A stretch of 64,000 nt of DNA from JACCYI01 sp963828075 (GTDB lineage Bacteria; Actinomycetota; Thermoleophilia; Solirubrobacterales; Solirubrobacteraceae): contig CAWHDH010000021.1 of the NCBI GenBank assembly GCA_963828075.1, positions 1,054,001 through 1,118,000 of the forward strand, in the 5' to 3' direction. Position numbers and translations under genes: made by a program. Under the pieces are notes generated by a model that saw only the letters and a program-made list of their open reading frames with translations, was not told the origin of the DNA and ran no database searches. This document shows positions 43,268-52,150 of this stretch, one piece after another. The number at the start of each line of letters is the position of its first letter. The stretch's first letter is position 1.

Positions 43268-44059
43268 ATGGACATTCGCGCGCTGAGCACGGGCACCGTG
43301 CGGGTCAAGGACGCGTTCCTGCATGCTCGCTCCGGTCCGACTCGACAGGTGCGGCTGTTCATGCCGGGGCCGTTCTCGGCGCCGCTGCCCATCCACGCGT
43401 GGGTGGTCGAGCACGACGGGCAGCGCATCCTCGTCGACACCGGCGAGGTCGCGACGGTGCACGACATCCCGTTCGCGCGGTTCGCCGTGCGGGCCGACGA
43501 CGAGCTGCCGCGGGCGCTGGAGCGCATCGGCCTGGCGCCGTCCGACCTCGATCAGGTCGTCGTCACCCACCTGCACTCCGATCACATGGACGGCGCGGCG
43601 CACCTCGACGCGCCCGTGATCGTGCACGACGCCGAGTGGGCCTACGCGCACACGGCGCTCGCACGGTTCTTCCAGCGCGCCCTGCACCAGCGGATCCCGG
43701 CCGGTACCGACTTCCGGCCGACGGCGCTCGACGCCGGATCCTTCGGCGCCTTCGCCGCCAGCCGGCCGCTGACCGACGACGACCGCGTCGTGGCCGTCGC
43801 CACCCCCGGCCACACGCCTGGGCACATGAGCGTCGTCTGCATCGACGACGACGGGCGCCACGTGCTCCTCGCCGGCGACGCGACCGACACGCTCGAGCAG
43901 CTGCATGCGCGGCGCCCGGACGCCGTGGCGCCCAAGCCGAAGGTGCACGTCGAGACGCTCGACCGGATCCTCGCTCATGCGCGCGAGCATCCGACGGTCT
44001 TCTTGCCGTCGCATGACCCGGAGTCGGCGGCTCGGCTGGAGCGGCGGTCGCTGGTCTGA
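43268..44059 (+). CDS. MBL-fold metallo-hydrolase
   Basis: A 263-residue metallo-beta-lactamase-fold enzyme. Metal ligands: THLHSDHMD (about 98-106), the His in ATPGHTPGHMS (about 178-188), Asp in LLAGDATDT and a late His in LPSHDPES. The overall shape resembles N-acyl homoserine lactonases and other quorum-quenching or lactone hydrolases, but substrate is not decidable. ATG 43268. Confidence 0.85.
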   Translation: MDIRALSTGTVRVKDAFLHARSGPTRQVRLFMPGPFSAPLPIHAWVVEHDGQRILVDTGEVATVHDIPFARFAVRADDELPRALERIGLAPSDLDQVVVTHLHSDHMDGAAHLDAPVIVHDAEWAYAHTALARFFQRALHQRIPAGTDFRPTALDAGSFGAFAASRPLTDDDRVVAVATPGHTPGHMSVVCIDDDGRHVLLAGDATDTLEQLHARRPDAVAPKPKVHVETLDRILAHAREHPTVFLPSHDPESAARLERRSLV

Positions 44060-44177
44060 CGCCGGGCCGACCCCTCGTCGTCGTCGCATGGAAGGATGTC
44101 GACGAGCGTCTCGCCCACGCGCTCGACGAACCCAACCCGCCGTACGCACGCGCTGACCCTCGCCATCATCAAGAGCC

Positions 44178-45281
44178 TTGGATAGCGACCTGATCCTGGT
44201 CATCGTCATCGCGACGGCGCTGACGTTCGACTTCACCAACGGCTTCCATGACACCGCGAACGTCGTGGCGACGTCGATCTCGACGCGCGCGATGAGCGCA
44301 CGGGTCGCCGTCGCCTACGCCGCCGTCCTGAACTTCGTCGGCGCGTTCATCTCGCTCGACGTCGCCGCGACGGTCGGGAAGGGACTCGTCGAGTCCAACG
44401 CCGTGACCATGAACGCCGTCTTCGCCGGGCTGGTCGGCGCGATCGCGTGGAATCTCGCCACCTGGTGGCTCGGGCTGCCCTCGAGCTCGTCGCATGCCCT
44501 GCTGGGCGGCGTCGTCGGCGCCGTGTTCTTCGCGGCGGGCGCCGACGCGGTCAAGGGCGACGGGGTGATCGAGAAGGTCCTCGCGCCGGCTCTGGTGTCG
44601 CCGATCGTAGCCTTCGTCGCGGCCGCGCTGTCGCTCGTGATCGCCTATCGGCTGGCGGGAAGACATCGGCCGAGCCCGATCAGTCGCGGCTTCAAGTACG
44701 GCCAGATCCTCTCCGGCGGGCTGCTCGCGCTCTCACACGGAACCAACGACGGGCAGAAGACGATGGGCATCATGACCCTCGCGCTGGTGGCCCACGGCGA
44801 CATCGCGGCCGACAACTTCCACGTCCCGAGCTGGGTGGTGATCACGGCGGCTGCCGCGATCGCCGCCGGCACCTACAGCGGCGGCTGGCGGATCATCAAC
44901 ACGATGGGCAACCGCATCCACAAGATGGACTCCGCCCAGGGCTTCTCGGCCCAGGGCGCCGGCGCGGTCACGATCCTCGCCGCGTCGCACTACGGGTTCC
45001 CGCTCTCGACCACCCACACGATCTCGGGCGCCGTGATCGGGTCCGGCGCCGCCAAGCGGCTCTCCGCCGTCCGCTGGGGCGTCGCCGGGAACATGTTCAT
45101 CGCCTGGGTGCTGACCTTCCCGGCCGCGGCGCTGACCGGCGGGCTCGTCTACGCGTTCACGCGCATCTTCGGCACCGGAGCGACCGGCCCTCTCATCGTC
45201 TCGCTGCTCGCGCTCGCCGCGCTGATCGTGATCGGTATGCGGCGGGTCCGCGACGCCGAGCCGCTTGGGGTCCGCACATGA
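44178..45281 (+). CDS. Inorganic phosphate transporter, PiT family
   Basis: A 367-residue transporter for phosphate (usually as a metal-phosphate with protons). The duplicated PiT signatures are present: FTNGFHDTANVVATSISTRAM near the start and SHGTNDGQKTMGIMTL in the second half, each with about four or five helices, plus LPSSSSHALLGG and PLSTTHTISGAVIGSG. Start TTG 44178 begins directly before the first helix. It overlaps the next gene by four bases (ATGA). Confidence 0.92.
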   Translation: MDSDLILVIVIATALTFDFTNGFHDTANVVATSISTRAMSARVAVAYAAVLNFVGAFISLDVAATVGKGLVESNAVTMNAVFAGLVGAIAWNLATWWLGLPSSSSHALLGGVVGAVFFAAGADAVKGDGVIEKVLAPALVSPIVAFVAAALSLVIAYRLAGRHRPSPISRGFKYGQILSGGLLALSHGTNDGQKTMGIMTLALVAHGDIAADNFHVPSWVVITAAAAIAAGTYSGGWRIINTMGNRIHKMDSAQGFSAQGAGAVTILAASHYGFPLSTTHTISGAVIGSGAAKRLSAVRWGVAGNMFIAWVLTFPAAALTGGLVYAFTRIFGTGATGPLIVSLLALAALIVIGMRRVRDAEPLGVRT

Positions 45282-45523
45282 CGACCCTCGCCGTGAACAT
45301 CGACTTCGAGGGCCTGCTGAAGGTGACCGGGGCATCGCTCGCTGGCTCGGCCATCCTCACCGTCGTGCTGACCCTCGCCGTCGTCGGCGCGACCCGGTCG
45401 GCGGAGGAGCGCCGTGCCGGTCACCAGGGGGCGAGCATCGCCTTCGGCGTCCTCATGGCGCTCGGGATGTTGGGGGTCGTCGCCTTCATCGGCGTCGGCA
45501 TGCTCGTCATGCTTTCGAAGTGA
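45278..45523 (+). CDS. Small two-helix membrane protein coupled to the phosphate transporter
   Basis: An 81-residue protein with helices at about 18-38 and 54-78 and a basic loop (RSAEERRAGHQG). Its ATG overlaps the transporter stop, so it is made with it and may be an accessory subunit. It takes the place that a PhoU-like regulator has beside many Pit genes, but it is not related to PhoU. Function unknown. Confidence 0.7.
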   Translation: MTTLAVNIDFEGLLKVTGASLAGSAILTVVLTLAVVGATRSAEERRAGHQGASIAFGVLMALGMLGVVAFIGVGMLVMLSK

Positions 45524-45563
45524 GGGCTGTCAAAGGAGACGGGCACGTCCGGATGCGGCCGCC

Positions 45564-46169
45564 TCAGAAGTCGATCCGCATGACGGCACGGCGGAGCGTC
45601 GGACGGCTCACCTCGGTGAAGCCGGCGTCGGCGAACACCCCTTCGGTGCCGACGTGGAGCTCCTCCTCGATGGCGTTCTTCGTGGTGATCGGGTAGCCCT
45701 CGATGGCGCGGGCGCCGCGCTCGCGGGCGTAGTCCACCGCGGCACGCGCCAGCACGCGGCTGACACCGCGCCGCCGGAACCCTGCCCGCGCGAAGAGGCA
45801 GGTCACCGCCCAGACCGTGTCGTCGGTCTTGTCCTCCGCCCGGTCCGACCACGGGACGCGGTTGTTGCGCAGCAGGCCCTCGTAGGCGGTGCGCGGCTCG
45901 ACCGCGCACCAGCCGACCGGCTCCCCGTCGAGGTACGCGACGAGGCCGCTCGTCGTGTCCGACTCCGGAAAGCCGCAGTCGGTCTGCTGGCGCAGCCGGA
46001 ACGCGCGCTCCTCGGCCGGGAACGACCCGAACGACTCCCGCCGCCGCAGCTTGTACCGCTGGCACTGGCACCTGGATGCCTGGCCGCGCGTACCGAAGAC
46101 CGTCTGCAGGTCGTCCCAGCTCGCCTCGTTGGCCGGCACGACGGAGATCCCACCATTCGCTGCGGTCAT
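45564..46169 (-). CDS. GNAT-family N-acetyltransferase
   Basis: A 201-residue acetyl-CoA-dependent acetyltransferase-like protein. The acetyl-CoA motif A is FARAGFRRRGVSRVLARAAV (R-x-x-G-x-x), with a preceding strand (VWAVTCLF) and a following AIEGYPI. The N-terminal part contains CQCQRYKLRR, as in a subgroup of actinobacterial GNATs. Substrate unknown. It is divergent from the rhodanese gene, 62 bp between starts. Confidence 0.82.
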   Translation of the reverse strand: MTAANGGISVVPANEASWDDLQTVFGTRGQASRCQCQRYKLRRRESFGSFPAEERAFRLRQQTDCGFPESDTTSGLVAYLDGEPVGWCAVEPRTAYEGLLRNNRVPWSDRAEDKTDDTVWAVTCLFARAGFRRRGVSRVLARAAVDYARERGARAIEGYPITTKNAIEEELHVGTEGVFADAGFTEVSRPTLRRAVMRIDF

Positions 46170-46231
46170 GCTGCAGAATTCTGCACGTCGCAGCTCGCAG
46201 CGACGATCTCTGCCAATCTCGCGAATCCGTC

Positions 46232-46615
46232 ATGAGCACCGTTGAACACCTGCTCGCCGAGGCGCGGGCGCAGCTGCAGCGCCTGAGTCCGGAGGAAGCG
46301 TTCGCGGCGCTCGATCGGGGCGCGCTGCTGGTCGACATCCGGTCGGAGAGCCAGCGCCAGACCGACGGAATCATCCCCGGCGCGCACTTCGTGCCCCGCA
46401 ATGCGCTCGAGTGGCGAACCGACCCGGCGTGCCCTCATCGCGACCCACGGTTGGCCCGATCCGACGCACGGCTCGTGCTCGTCTGCGACGAGGGCTACCA
46501 GTCGAGCCTCGCCGCCGCGACCCTGCAGCGCTTCGCCCTCGCCTCGGTCAGCGACGTCATCGGCGGATTTCAAGCCTGGCGTGCCGCTGGACTGCCGGTT
46601 CACCCCGGGCGGTGA
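46232..46615 (+). CDS. Rhodanese-like sulfurtransferase domain protein
   Basis: A 127-residue single rhodanese domain. Key segments: ALLVDIRSESQRQTDGIIPGAH, and the active loop with catalytic Cys in LVCDEGYQSSLAA, where the usual final Arg of C-x4-R is absent. It could move sulfur to a small acceptor such as cyanide or thiols, or act as a persulfide binder. ATG 46232; the same frame is open upstream but lacks the domain. Confidence 0.82.
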   Translation: MSTVEHLLAEARAQLQRLSPEEAFAALDRGALLVDIRSESQRQTDGIIPGAHFVPRNALEWRTDPACPHRDPRLARSDARLVLVCDEGYQSSLAAATLQRFALASVSDVIGGFQAWRAAGLPVHPGR

Positions 46616-46700
46616 CTCCGACCGCCTACCTCCGAGGTCATCGACCCGCCGATCCGCCACTGGCAGCGTTCCGCCTCCCCAACCACAGAGGAGGCATCAG

Positions 46701-46769
46701 ATGGCCGATGTGACCGCACTGGTCGAGACCTACATCGCGGCGTGGAACGAGACGCCACCACGACCGTGA
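46701..46769 (+). pseudogene. SnoaL-like gene fragment (first 22 codons)
   Basis: ATG 46701 follows a good GAGGAG ribosome site. The frame MADVTALVETYIAAWNETPP looks like the first helix of SnoaL/NTF2-like proteins (usually E-A-L-V-E-x-Y-I-A-A-W-N-E-x-D) but stops at 46769. No continuation of the family is visible in any frame before the convergent phosphoesterase gene. Probably the stump of a deleted gene. Confidence 0.4.
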
Positions 46770-46824
46770 CCGGCTTCCTCGAGCAGCCGGGCGGCTGAGG
46801 CTCCCGCTCGGGCGCCGACCGGCT

Positions 46825-49635
46825 TCAGGGCCGGACCGGCGCCCGCCGACGGCCGACCGCCTGCCGCGCCTGCGCGATCTGCTGCTCGAGCTCGTACGGC
46901 TCGTGCGCGAGCCGCGGCTTGCCCGCCGCCGAGACCATCCGCTTCCCGAGCCGCGACAGGAGGTCGTTGCGCAGGCCGGCGGGCAGCTTGCCGCGGCCCG
47001 GCCCCACACCCGTCGCGGCGGTGGTCGTCGCCGACATGAACCTCGGCCCGTTCCCCTTCAGCACGAAGCCGAGGTGCCGCGCCGCCGCGACCCGCGGCCC
47101 GAGGTTCGGGATGCGCCCGCCGGTCTGGCAGAACCGCTGGAGGATCGTCTTGACGAGCGAGCAGTGGTCGAACAGCAGCGTCGACACCTGGCCCTGCTGC
47201 ACCCACGGCGAGACGACGAGCGCCGGGACGCGCACGCCCAACAGCGAGAACGGGCCCTCGAGCTCGTCCGGCGGGAACTGGTCGGCCGGGAAGTCCGGCG
47301 CGCCCGGGTTCACGGGCAGCGGCACCGGCTCGGGCGGGACGTGGTCGTAGAAGCCGCCGTGCTCGTCGTAGTAGACGAGGAAGAGCATCTTCCCCCACTG
47401 CGGACCGGCCATGACGGCGAAGAGCAGCGTCGCGACCATGGCCTGGGCGTGCGCGATGTCGGTCGGCGGATGGTCGTCGTTCGCGGTGAACGGGAAGCGG
47501 ATCTCGTTCAGATCGTGGTCGGACGTCGGGAACTGGGCGTCGTCCAGCGCCCCGATGTCGACCCAGTTGGGGTCGAGGAAGGAGACCTTCGGGAGCGTCC
47601 CGGCGGCGCAGTCGTGCAGGAAGTCGTCCATGGACTTGAAGTGCTGGGGATCGTCGGGGTAGCTGCTGTCGACGATCCGCACCGACGGGATGTCCTGCGA
47701 GTAGCTGGCCCAGCTGGCGCCCGCCTTGTCGAGCTCCTTGAAGAAGGTGTGCACGTGGACCCCGGCGAAGCGCGGCATGTCGTTGTTGGTGACCAGCTCG
47801 CCGTCCGGTCGCCGCCCGGGCCGGCCGGTCATGGCGATGGTGCGGTTGACCCAGGTGTTGCCGGGAAAGGAGCAGAACCAGCGGTCGCAGATCGCGAAGT
47901 GGCGTGCGATGAAGTCGAACACCGGCACGTGCTCGGGCCGGTAGTAGCCCATCACGTCGCTCGGCAGCACATCCGGCTTCGATGACGCGAACATGTCGAC
48001 GAAGCCCTGCATGAGCTCCTCGTCGGGCGGCCGCGGCTGGGCGGCGTCCTCGAGCCCGGTCTGGCGCGCGACGGCGCCGACGCTGTGGGGCGGATCGTCG
48101 GCGAACACCGTGCCGGCGAGCTCGTGCACGTTCAGCGTCCCGACCTGCGGGCCGAGCGGAAGCGTCGGCGGGTCATGCAGCGGGTTCGTCTCCGTGCCGA
48201 GCAGGCCGTTGACGTCGGGGCGCCCGCGGGTCGGCAGGTAGCCGAGCATATGGTCGAAGGAGCGGTTCTCGAGCGTCAGGATCACCACGTTCTCGACGCG
48301 ATCGCGAAGGAAGCCGTCGGCCGTGGCCTGGTCGGGATCGGGGATCGGGGGTGCCGGCGGCGTGGGCGGCGTCGGCGTGCCGGCGGTCACGAAGACGTCC
48401 CACCGCAGCCCCACGTCGGCGCGGGCGCCCGGCCGGTTGAACCGCTTGGTGTCCGTCTTGGCGAGCCCGAGGCCGCCGCCCGGAAGGACGAACTGGCCGA
48501 TGTTCGTCGGGTCGAACAGCTCGTCCTTGGCCAGCCGGGCGATGCTCTTGATGGCCATCGCGACGAGCAGCCCGGCGACGGCGCCCGCGAGCGCGATCCC
48601 CGCCGTGGCGACGAGCGCCCCGGCGAGGCCGAGGGCGAGCGCCGCCGCGGAGCCGATCCCGGCGGTCGCCGCCGCGGTGATCGCCCCGCCGATCGCGCCG
48701 CCCACCGCGGCGCCTCCCGCGAAGCCGAGCAGGCCGCCGAGGACGGTCAGCCCGGCGGTGAGGCCGAGATCGAGGAGCTCGCTGCTGAGCAGGTGCGCGT
48801 TGTCCTCGACGTACGCGCGGAACCCGCCGCGATCGATCTCGGCGAGGAACAGGTTGACGAGGAAGAACTGCTCCGCGTTGGCGCCGCGCAGGAGGGGGAT
48901 CCGGCAGATCGTGCGGTCCACTCCGCGGTTGTCGCCCTTCTTGAAGTCGCCGAGCCCGATCGGCGGCACGAGGACCGTGGTCCGGTTGATCGGGTCCATG
49001 ACGACGGCCGCGATGGCGAGCTCGTCCCTGCCGACCTCCCCGGTGTCGTCGACCAGGTGGACGGTCGTGGTCTTGAGCTGCAGGTCGCTCGGAACCATCG
49101 TCGGCGGCCGGACCGGCGGCCGGCCACCGCCGGGGCCGGGGTCCGGGTCGGGAAGATCGGGCTCGCCGGGCTCGTTGGGATCCGTCGCCCGCTTCGGCGA
49201 GAGCGGCGGGGTCGGGGCGAGCCGACGGACCGCACGTTGGGCCGGCGCCTGCAGCTCCGGCGGGAGGTCGATGGCGCGCGCCGCCGAGACCAGCGGCTGC
49301 GGCCGTCCAGGGTCGATCGCACCCGCGAAGCCGTAGTGCTGCTTGCGGGCGGTGACCGCCGCCGCCGTGGTCCCGGGGCGAAGCCTGGTCTGCGCGGCGA
49401 TCGCCAGCAGGGCCTTGGACTCCGGCGCCAGCGAACCCATCCGGGCGAGCATCCGGCGCTCCAGCGAGCGCGGGTCGGACGGCAGCGGGAACGCGCCCGG
49501 CGCGGCCTGGTGCGCGAGGACCTTGTCGAAGAGCATGGCGACCGCGCCGGCGGACTGGGCGACGAGCTCGGCGACGTCTCCGTCGCGGACCTGGGTCGTG
49601 ATGGCCTGACGGGCAGGCGGCGGGAGCTCGATCAC
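46825..49635 (-). CDS. Large phosphoesterase (phospholipase C / acid phosphatase-like) with unusual N-terminal half
   Basis: A 936-residue protein. GTG 49635 is chosen because GGAGGAG lies about nine bases upstream; frames open further upstream overlap the divergent regulator. The C-terminal half (from about residue 470) is a phosphoesterase of the alkaline-phosphatase superfamily: NVVILTLENRSFDHMLGYLP at its start, CDRWFCSFPGNTWVNR, VYYDEHGGFYDHVPP near residue 745 and ALVVSPW. The N-terminal half has a Pro-rich linker and a long Gly/Ala-rich hydrophobic stretch (about residues 290-360), perhaps several helices. There is no N-terminal Sec or Tat signal peptide, unlike secreted phospholipases C. 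Substrate unknown. Confidence 0.75.
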   Translation of the reverse strand: MIELPPPARQAITTQVRDGDVAELVAQSAGAVAMLFDKVLAHQAAPGAFPLPSDPRSLERRMLARMGSLAPESKALLAIAAQTRLRPGTTAAAVTARKQHYGFAGAIDPGRPQPLVSAARAIDLPPELQAPAQRAVRRLAPTPPLSPKRATDPNEPGEPDLPDPDPGPGGGRPPVRPPTMVPSDLQLKTTTVHLVDDTGEVGRDELAIAAVVMDPINRTTVLVPPIGLGDFKKGDNRGVDRTICRIPLLRGANAEQFFLVNLFLAEIDRGGFRAYVEDNAHLLSSELLDLGLTAGLTVLGGLLGFAGGAAVGGAIGGAITAAATAGIGSAAALALGLAGALVATAGIALAGAVAGLLVAMAIKSIARLAKDELFDPTNIGQFVLPGGGLGLAKTDTKRFNRPGARADVGLRWDVFVTAGTPTPPTPPAPPIPDPDQATADGFLRDRVENVVILTLENRSFDHMLGYLPTRGRPDVNGLLGTETNPLHDPPTLPLGPQVGTLNVHELAGTVFADDPPHSVGAVARQTGLEDAAQPRPPDEELMQGFVDMFASSKPDVLPSDVMGYYRPEHVPVFDFIARHFAICDRWFCSFPGNTWVNRTIAMTGRPGRRPDGELVTNNDMPRFAGVHVHTFFKELDKAGASWASYSQDIPSVRIVDSSYPDDPQHFKSMDDFLHDCAAGTLPKVSFLDPNWVDIGALDDAQFPTSDHDLNEIRFPFTANDDHPPTDIAHAQAMVATLLFAVMAGPQWGKMLFLVYYDEHGGFYDHVPPEPVPLPVNPGAPDFPADQFPPDELEGPFSLLGVRVPALVVSPWVQQGQVSTLLFDHCSLVKTILQRFCQTGGRIPNLGPRVAAARHLGFVLKGNGPRFMSATTTAATGVGPGRGKLPAGLRNDLLSRLGKRMVSAAGKPRLAHEPYELEQQIAQARQAVGRRRAPVRP

Positions 49636-49687
49636 GGGCGGCGTCTCCTCCGGACGGTGGCGATCCTGGGTGCTCGAATCCGATGAT

Positions 49688-50104
49688 ATGGATGACGGCA
49701 TGAGTCGCGCCGTCGAGGAGTCCAACCGGCGGATGCTGCGCGCCCGCGACGCGATGGACCGGACCTACGCGCAGCCGCTGGACATCCCGACGCTGGCGCG
49801 CCTCGCTCACGTGTCCGACGCGCACTTCATCCGGACCTTCCGTGCGACGTTCGGCGAGACGCCCCACCGCTATCTGCAGCGACGCCGCGTCGAGCGGGCG
49901 ATGCTCCTGCTCCGGGAGACCGACCGCAGCGTGACGGAGATCTGCTTCGACGTCGGCTTCGCCAGCCTCGGGACGTTCAGCCGGACGTTCCGCGACATCG
50001 TCGGCGAACCGCCGAGCGCGCACCGCCGGCGCGGCCGGCTGTCGCCGGCCCCGGCCTGCATCACCATGAGCTGGGCGCGGCCGAGCAGCCTCCGGGAACC
50101 CTGA
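49688..50104 (+). CDS. AraC-family transcriptional regulator (DNA-binding domain only)
   Basis: A 138-residue protein made almost wholly of the double helix-turn-helix: LDIPTLARLAHVSDAHFIRTFRATFGETPHRYLQRRRVERAMLLL, then VTEICFDVGFASLGTFSRTFRDIVGEPPSAHRRR. There is no ligand-binding domain, so it may act as a SoxS/MarA-like activator controlled by amount. It is divergent from the phosphoesterase gene (52 bp), a likely target. ATG 49688; in-frame TTG 49670 is possible. Confidence 0.85.
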   Translation: MDDGMSRAVEESNRRMLRARDAMDRTYAQPLDIPTLARLAHVSDAHFIRTFRATFGETPHRYLQRRRVERAMLLLRETDRSVTEICFDVGFASLGTFSRTFRDIVGEPPSAHRRRGRLSPAPACITMSWARPSSLREP

Positions 50105-50131
50105 CCGCCACCCCGGCTACGGTCCCCGTTC

Positions 50132-52150
50132 GTGCACCGCGCGCTTTCCACGCTCCAGTCCGTCTTCGTCGATCCCGGCGCACCGGGCGCCGCCGCGGCG
50201 CTCGAGCAGCTGCGCGGGCGCTGGCGCGAGCTCGCCCCGGCCGAGCGCGAGGCGCTGACGCCGCTCGCCCAGCTGGCGGCGGAGCGTGTGAAGGCCGCCG
50301 GGCGATCCGCCCCGGACGACGACCGCGTCGCCCACCTCCAAGCGCTCGAGGGCAGCGCCGAGCTGGAGCCAGAGCCTCTTGCGCCCACCGTCGCTCGACC
50401 ACCCGCGCCACCGCGCGGAGCGCCCGCCGGCGTCACCCCGGAGGCGCTGCTCGGGCTGCTCGGGCTCGCGACGTTCCGCCCGGGGCAGCGGGAGGCGGTG
50501 CAGGCGGCGCTCGACGGCCGGGACGCGCTCGTGGTCATGCCGACCGGCGGCGGGAAGAGCCTCTGCTATCAGCTGCCCGCGCTGGCGGGCGACGACCTGA
50601 CCGTCGTCGTCTCGCCGCTGATCGCCCTGATGCGCGACCAGTGCGCGCGGCTGACCGACCTCGGCCATCCCGCGGTGATGCTCGCCTCGGGCGGCGACGG
50701 CGAGTCCAACCGCGCGGCGCTCGACGCGATCCGCGGCGGCAGCGCCAAGGTCTGCTTCGCCGCCCCGGAGCGGTTCGCCTCCCAGGCGTTCCGCGCCGCG
50801 CTGAGCCGGCGGGCGATCGCCCTGTTCGTGGTCGACGAGGCGCACTGCGTGAGCGAATGGGGCCACGACTTCCGGCCGGACTACCTGCGGCTGGCCACGG
50901 TCATCGCCGAGCTCGGTCATCCGCCGGTGATGGCGTGCACCGCGACGGCGACGCCGAAGGTCGCCGAGGAGATCGTCGCGCGGCTCGGGCTGCGCGACCC
51001 GGCCCGGGTGCGCTCGGGCTTCGACCGGCCGAACCTGTCGTTCGACGTGCTGCCGTTCGACGGCGAGGGCTCGGTCGCGCGCAAGCGGGCGACGCTCCTG
51101 GCCGGGTTGAGCGCCGCGGAGAACCGCCCCGCCGTCGTCTACTGCGGGACGCGCAAGAGCACCGAGGAGATCGCCCGGGACCTGGCCGCCGAGGGGCTCG
51201 GCGTCGCCGCCTACCACGCCGGCATGTCCGCGGACACGCGCTCGCGGGCGCAGGACGCGTTCATGCGCGGCGCGGCCGACGTCGTCGTCGCGACCAACGC
51301 GTTCGGCATGGGCGTGGACAAGGCCGACGTCCGCTCGGTCTGGCACTGGGCGCTGCCGTCGAGCCTGGAGGCGTACTACCAGGAGGCCGGGCGCGCGGGG
51401 CGCGACGGCCGGCCGGCCCGCGCGGTGCTGCTCGCCTCGCGCTCGGACCTCGGCCGCCTCGTGCGCTTCATCCGCGAGGCCGAGGTGACGGTCGAGCAGG
51501 TCGGCGCGCTGGTCGGGCGGCTGCGCGCGCGGGCGCAGCACGAGCCGTCGGTCGAGCTCGACGCCGGCGACGACCGCGACCGGATCGCCCTCGCGGTGGC
51601 CGAGCGGGCCGGCGCGCTCACGCTGGCCCCCGGTGCGGGTGGCCGGATCCGCGTCGAGTTGGCCGGCGGGGACCTCGACGTGCGGCGCGCCGCCCAGCTG
51701 TGCCGCGCCGCCACCGACCGCCGCTGGCAGTCCTACCGCTCGATCGAGCGCTACGCCTCGGCCGACGACCGCTGCCGGCGACGGCAGCTTCTCGACCACT
51801 TCGGCGATCCCACGCCCGCGGCGCCCGAGGGACGCTGCTGCGACGTCCACGACCCCGTCGACTGGCTGCCGGAGCTCCGTGCCGCCGCGGCACGCGGCCG
51901 CGCGCGCGCCACCGCACCCGTCGACGACGGCCCGCCCGTCGCCGACGACGACCTCGCGCCGCTGAAGGCGTGGCGGCGCGAGCGCGCCGAGGGCAAGCCG
52001 GCCTACACCGTCGCCACCGACGCGACGCTGCGCGAGGTCGTGCGGCGCCGGCCGCGGACCGCCGCCGAGCTGCAGGCGATCAAGGGCATCGGCCCGTCGT
52101 TCGTCGCCCGGCACGCGGACTCGCTGCTCGAGCTGCTGCACGAGCGCTGA
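50132..52150 (+). CDS. recQ: RecQ-family ATP-dependent DNA helicase
   Basis: A 672-residue 3'-5' DNA helicase. Motif I MPTGGGKS (136-143), motif II VVDEAHCVSEW, motif III TATATPK, motif V VVVATNAFGMGVDKADVR, motif VI QEAGRAGRDGRPA. The RecQ zinc region keeps three Cys (DDRCRRRQLLDHFG...GRCCDVHD) instead of four, with His as possible fourth ligand. A C-terminal HRDC-like domain follows (TLREVVRRRPRTAAELQAIKGIG). An extra 100 residues precede the helicase core, which is unusual for RecQ and has no recognised domain. Confidence 0.92.
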   Translation: MHRALSTLQSVFVDPGAPGAAAALEQLRGRWRELAPAEREALTPLAQLAAERVKAAGRSAPDDDRVAHLQALEGSAELEPEPLAPTVARPPAPPRGAPAGVTPEALLGLLGLATFRPGQREAVQAALDGRDALVVMPTGGGKSLCYQLPALAGDDLTVVVSPLIALMRDQCARLTDLGHPAVMLASGGDGESNRAALDAIRGGSAKVCFAAPERFASQAFRAALSRRAIALFVVDEAHCVSEWGHDFRPDYLRLATVIAELGHPPVMACTATATPKVAEEIVARLGLRDPARVRSGFDRPNLSFDVLPFDGEGSVARKRATLLAGLSAAENRPAVVYCGTRKSTEEIARDLAAEGLGVAAYHAGMSADTRSRAQDAFMRGAADVVVATNAFGMGVDKADVRSVWHWALPSSLEAYYQEAGRAGRDGRPARAVLLASRSDLGRLVRFIREAEVTVEQVGALVGRLRARAQHEPSVELDAGDDRDRIALAVAERAGALTLAPGAGGRIRVELAGGDLDVRRAAQLCRAATDRRWQSYRSIERYASADDRCRRRQLLDHFGDPTPAAPEGRCCDVHDPVDWLPELRAAAARGRARATAPVDDGPPVADDDLAPLKAWRRERAEGKPAYTVATDATLREVVRRRPRTAAELQAIKGIGPSFVARHADSLLELLHER

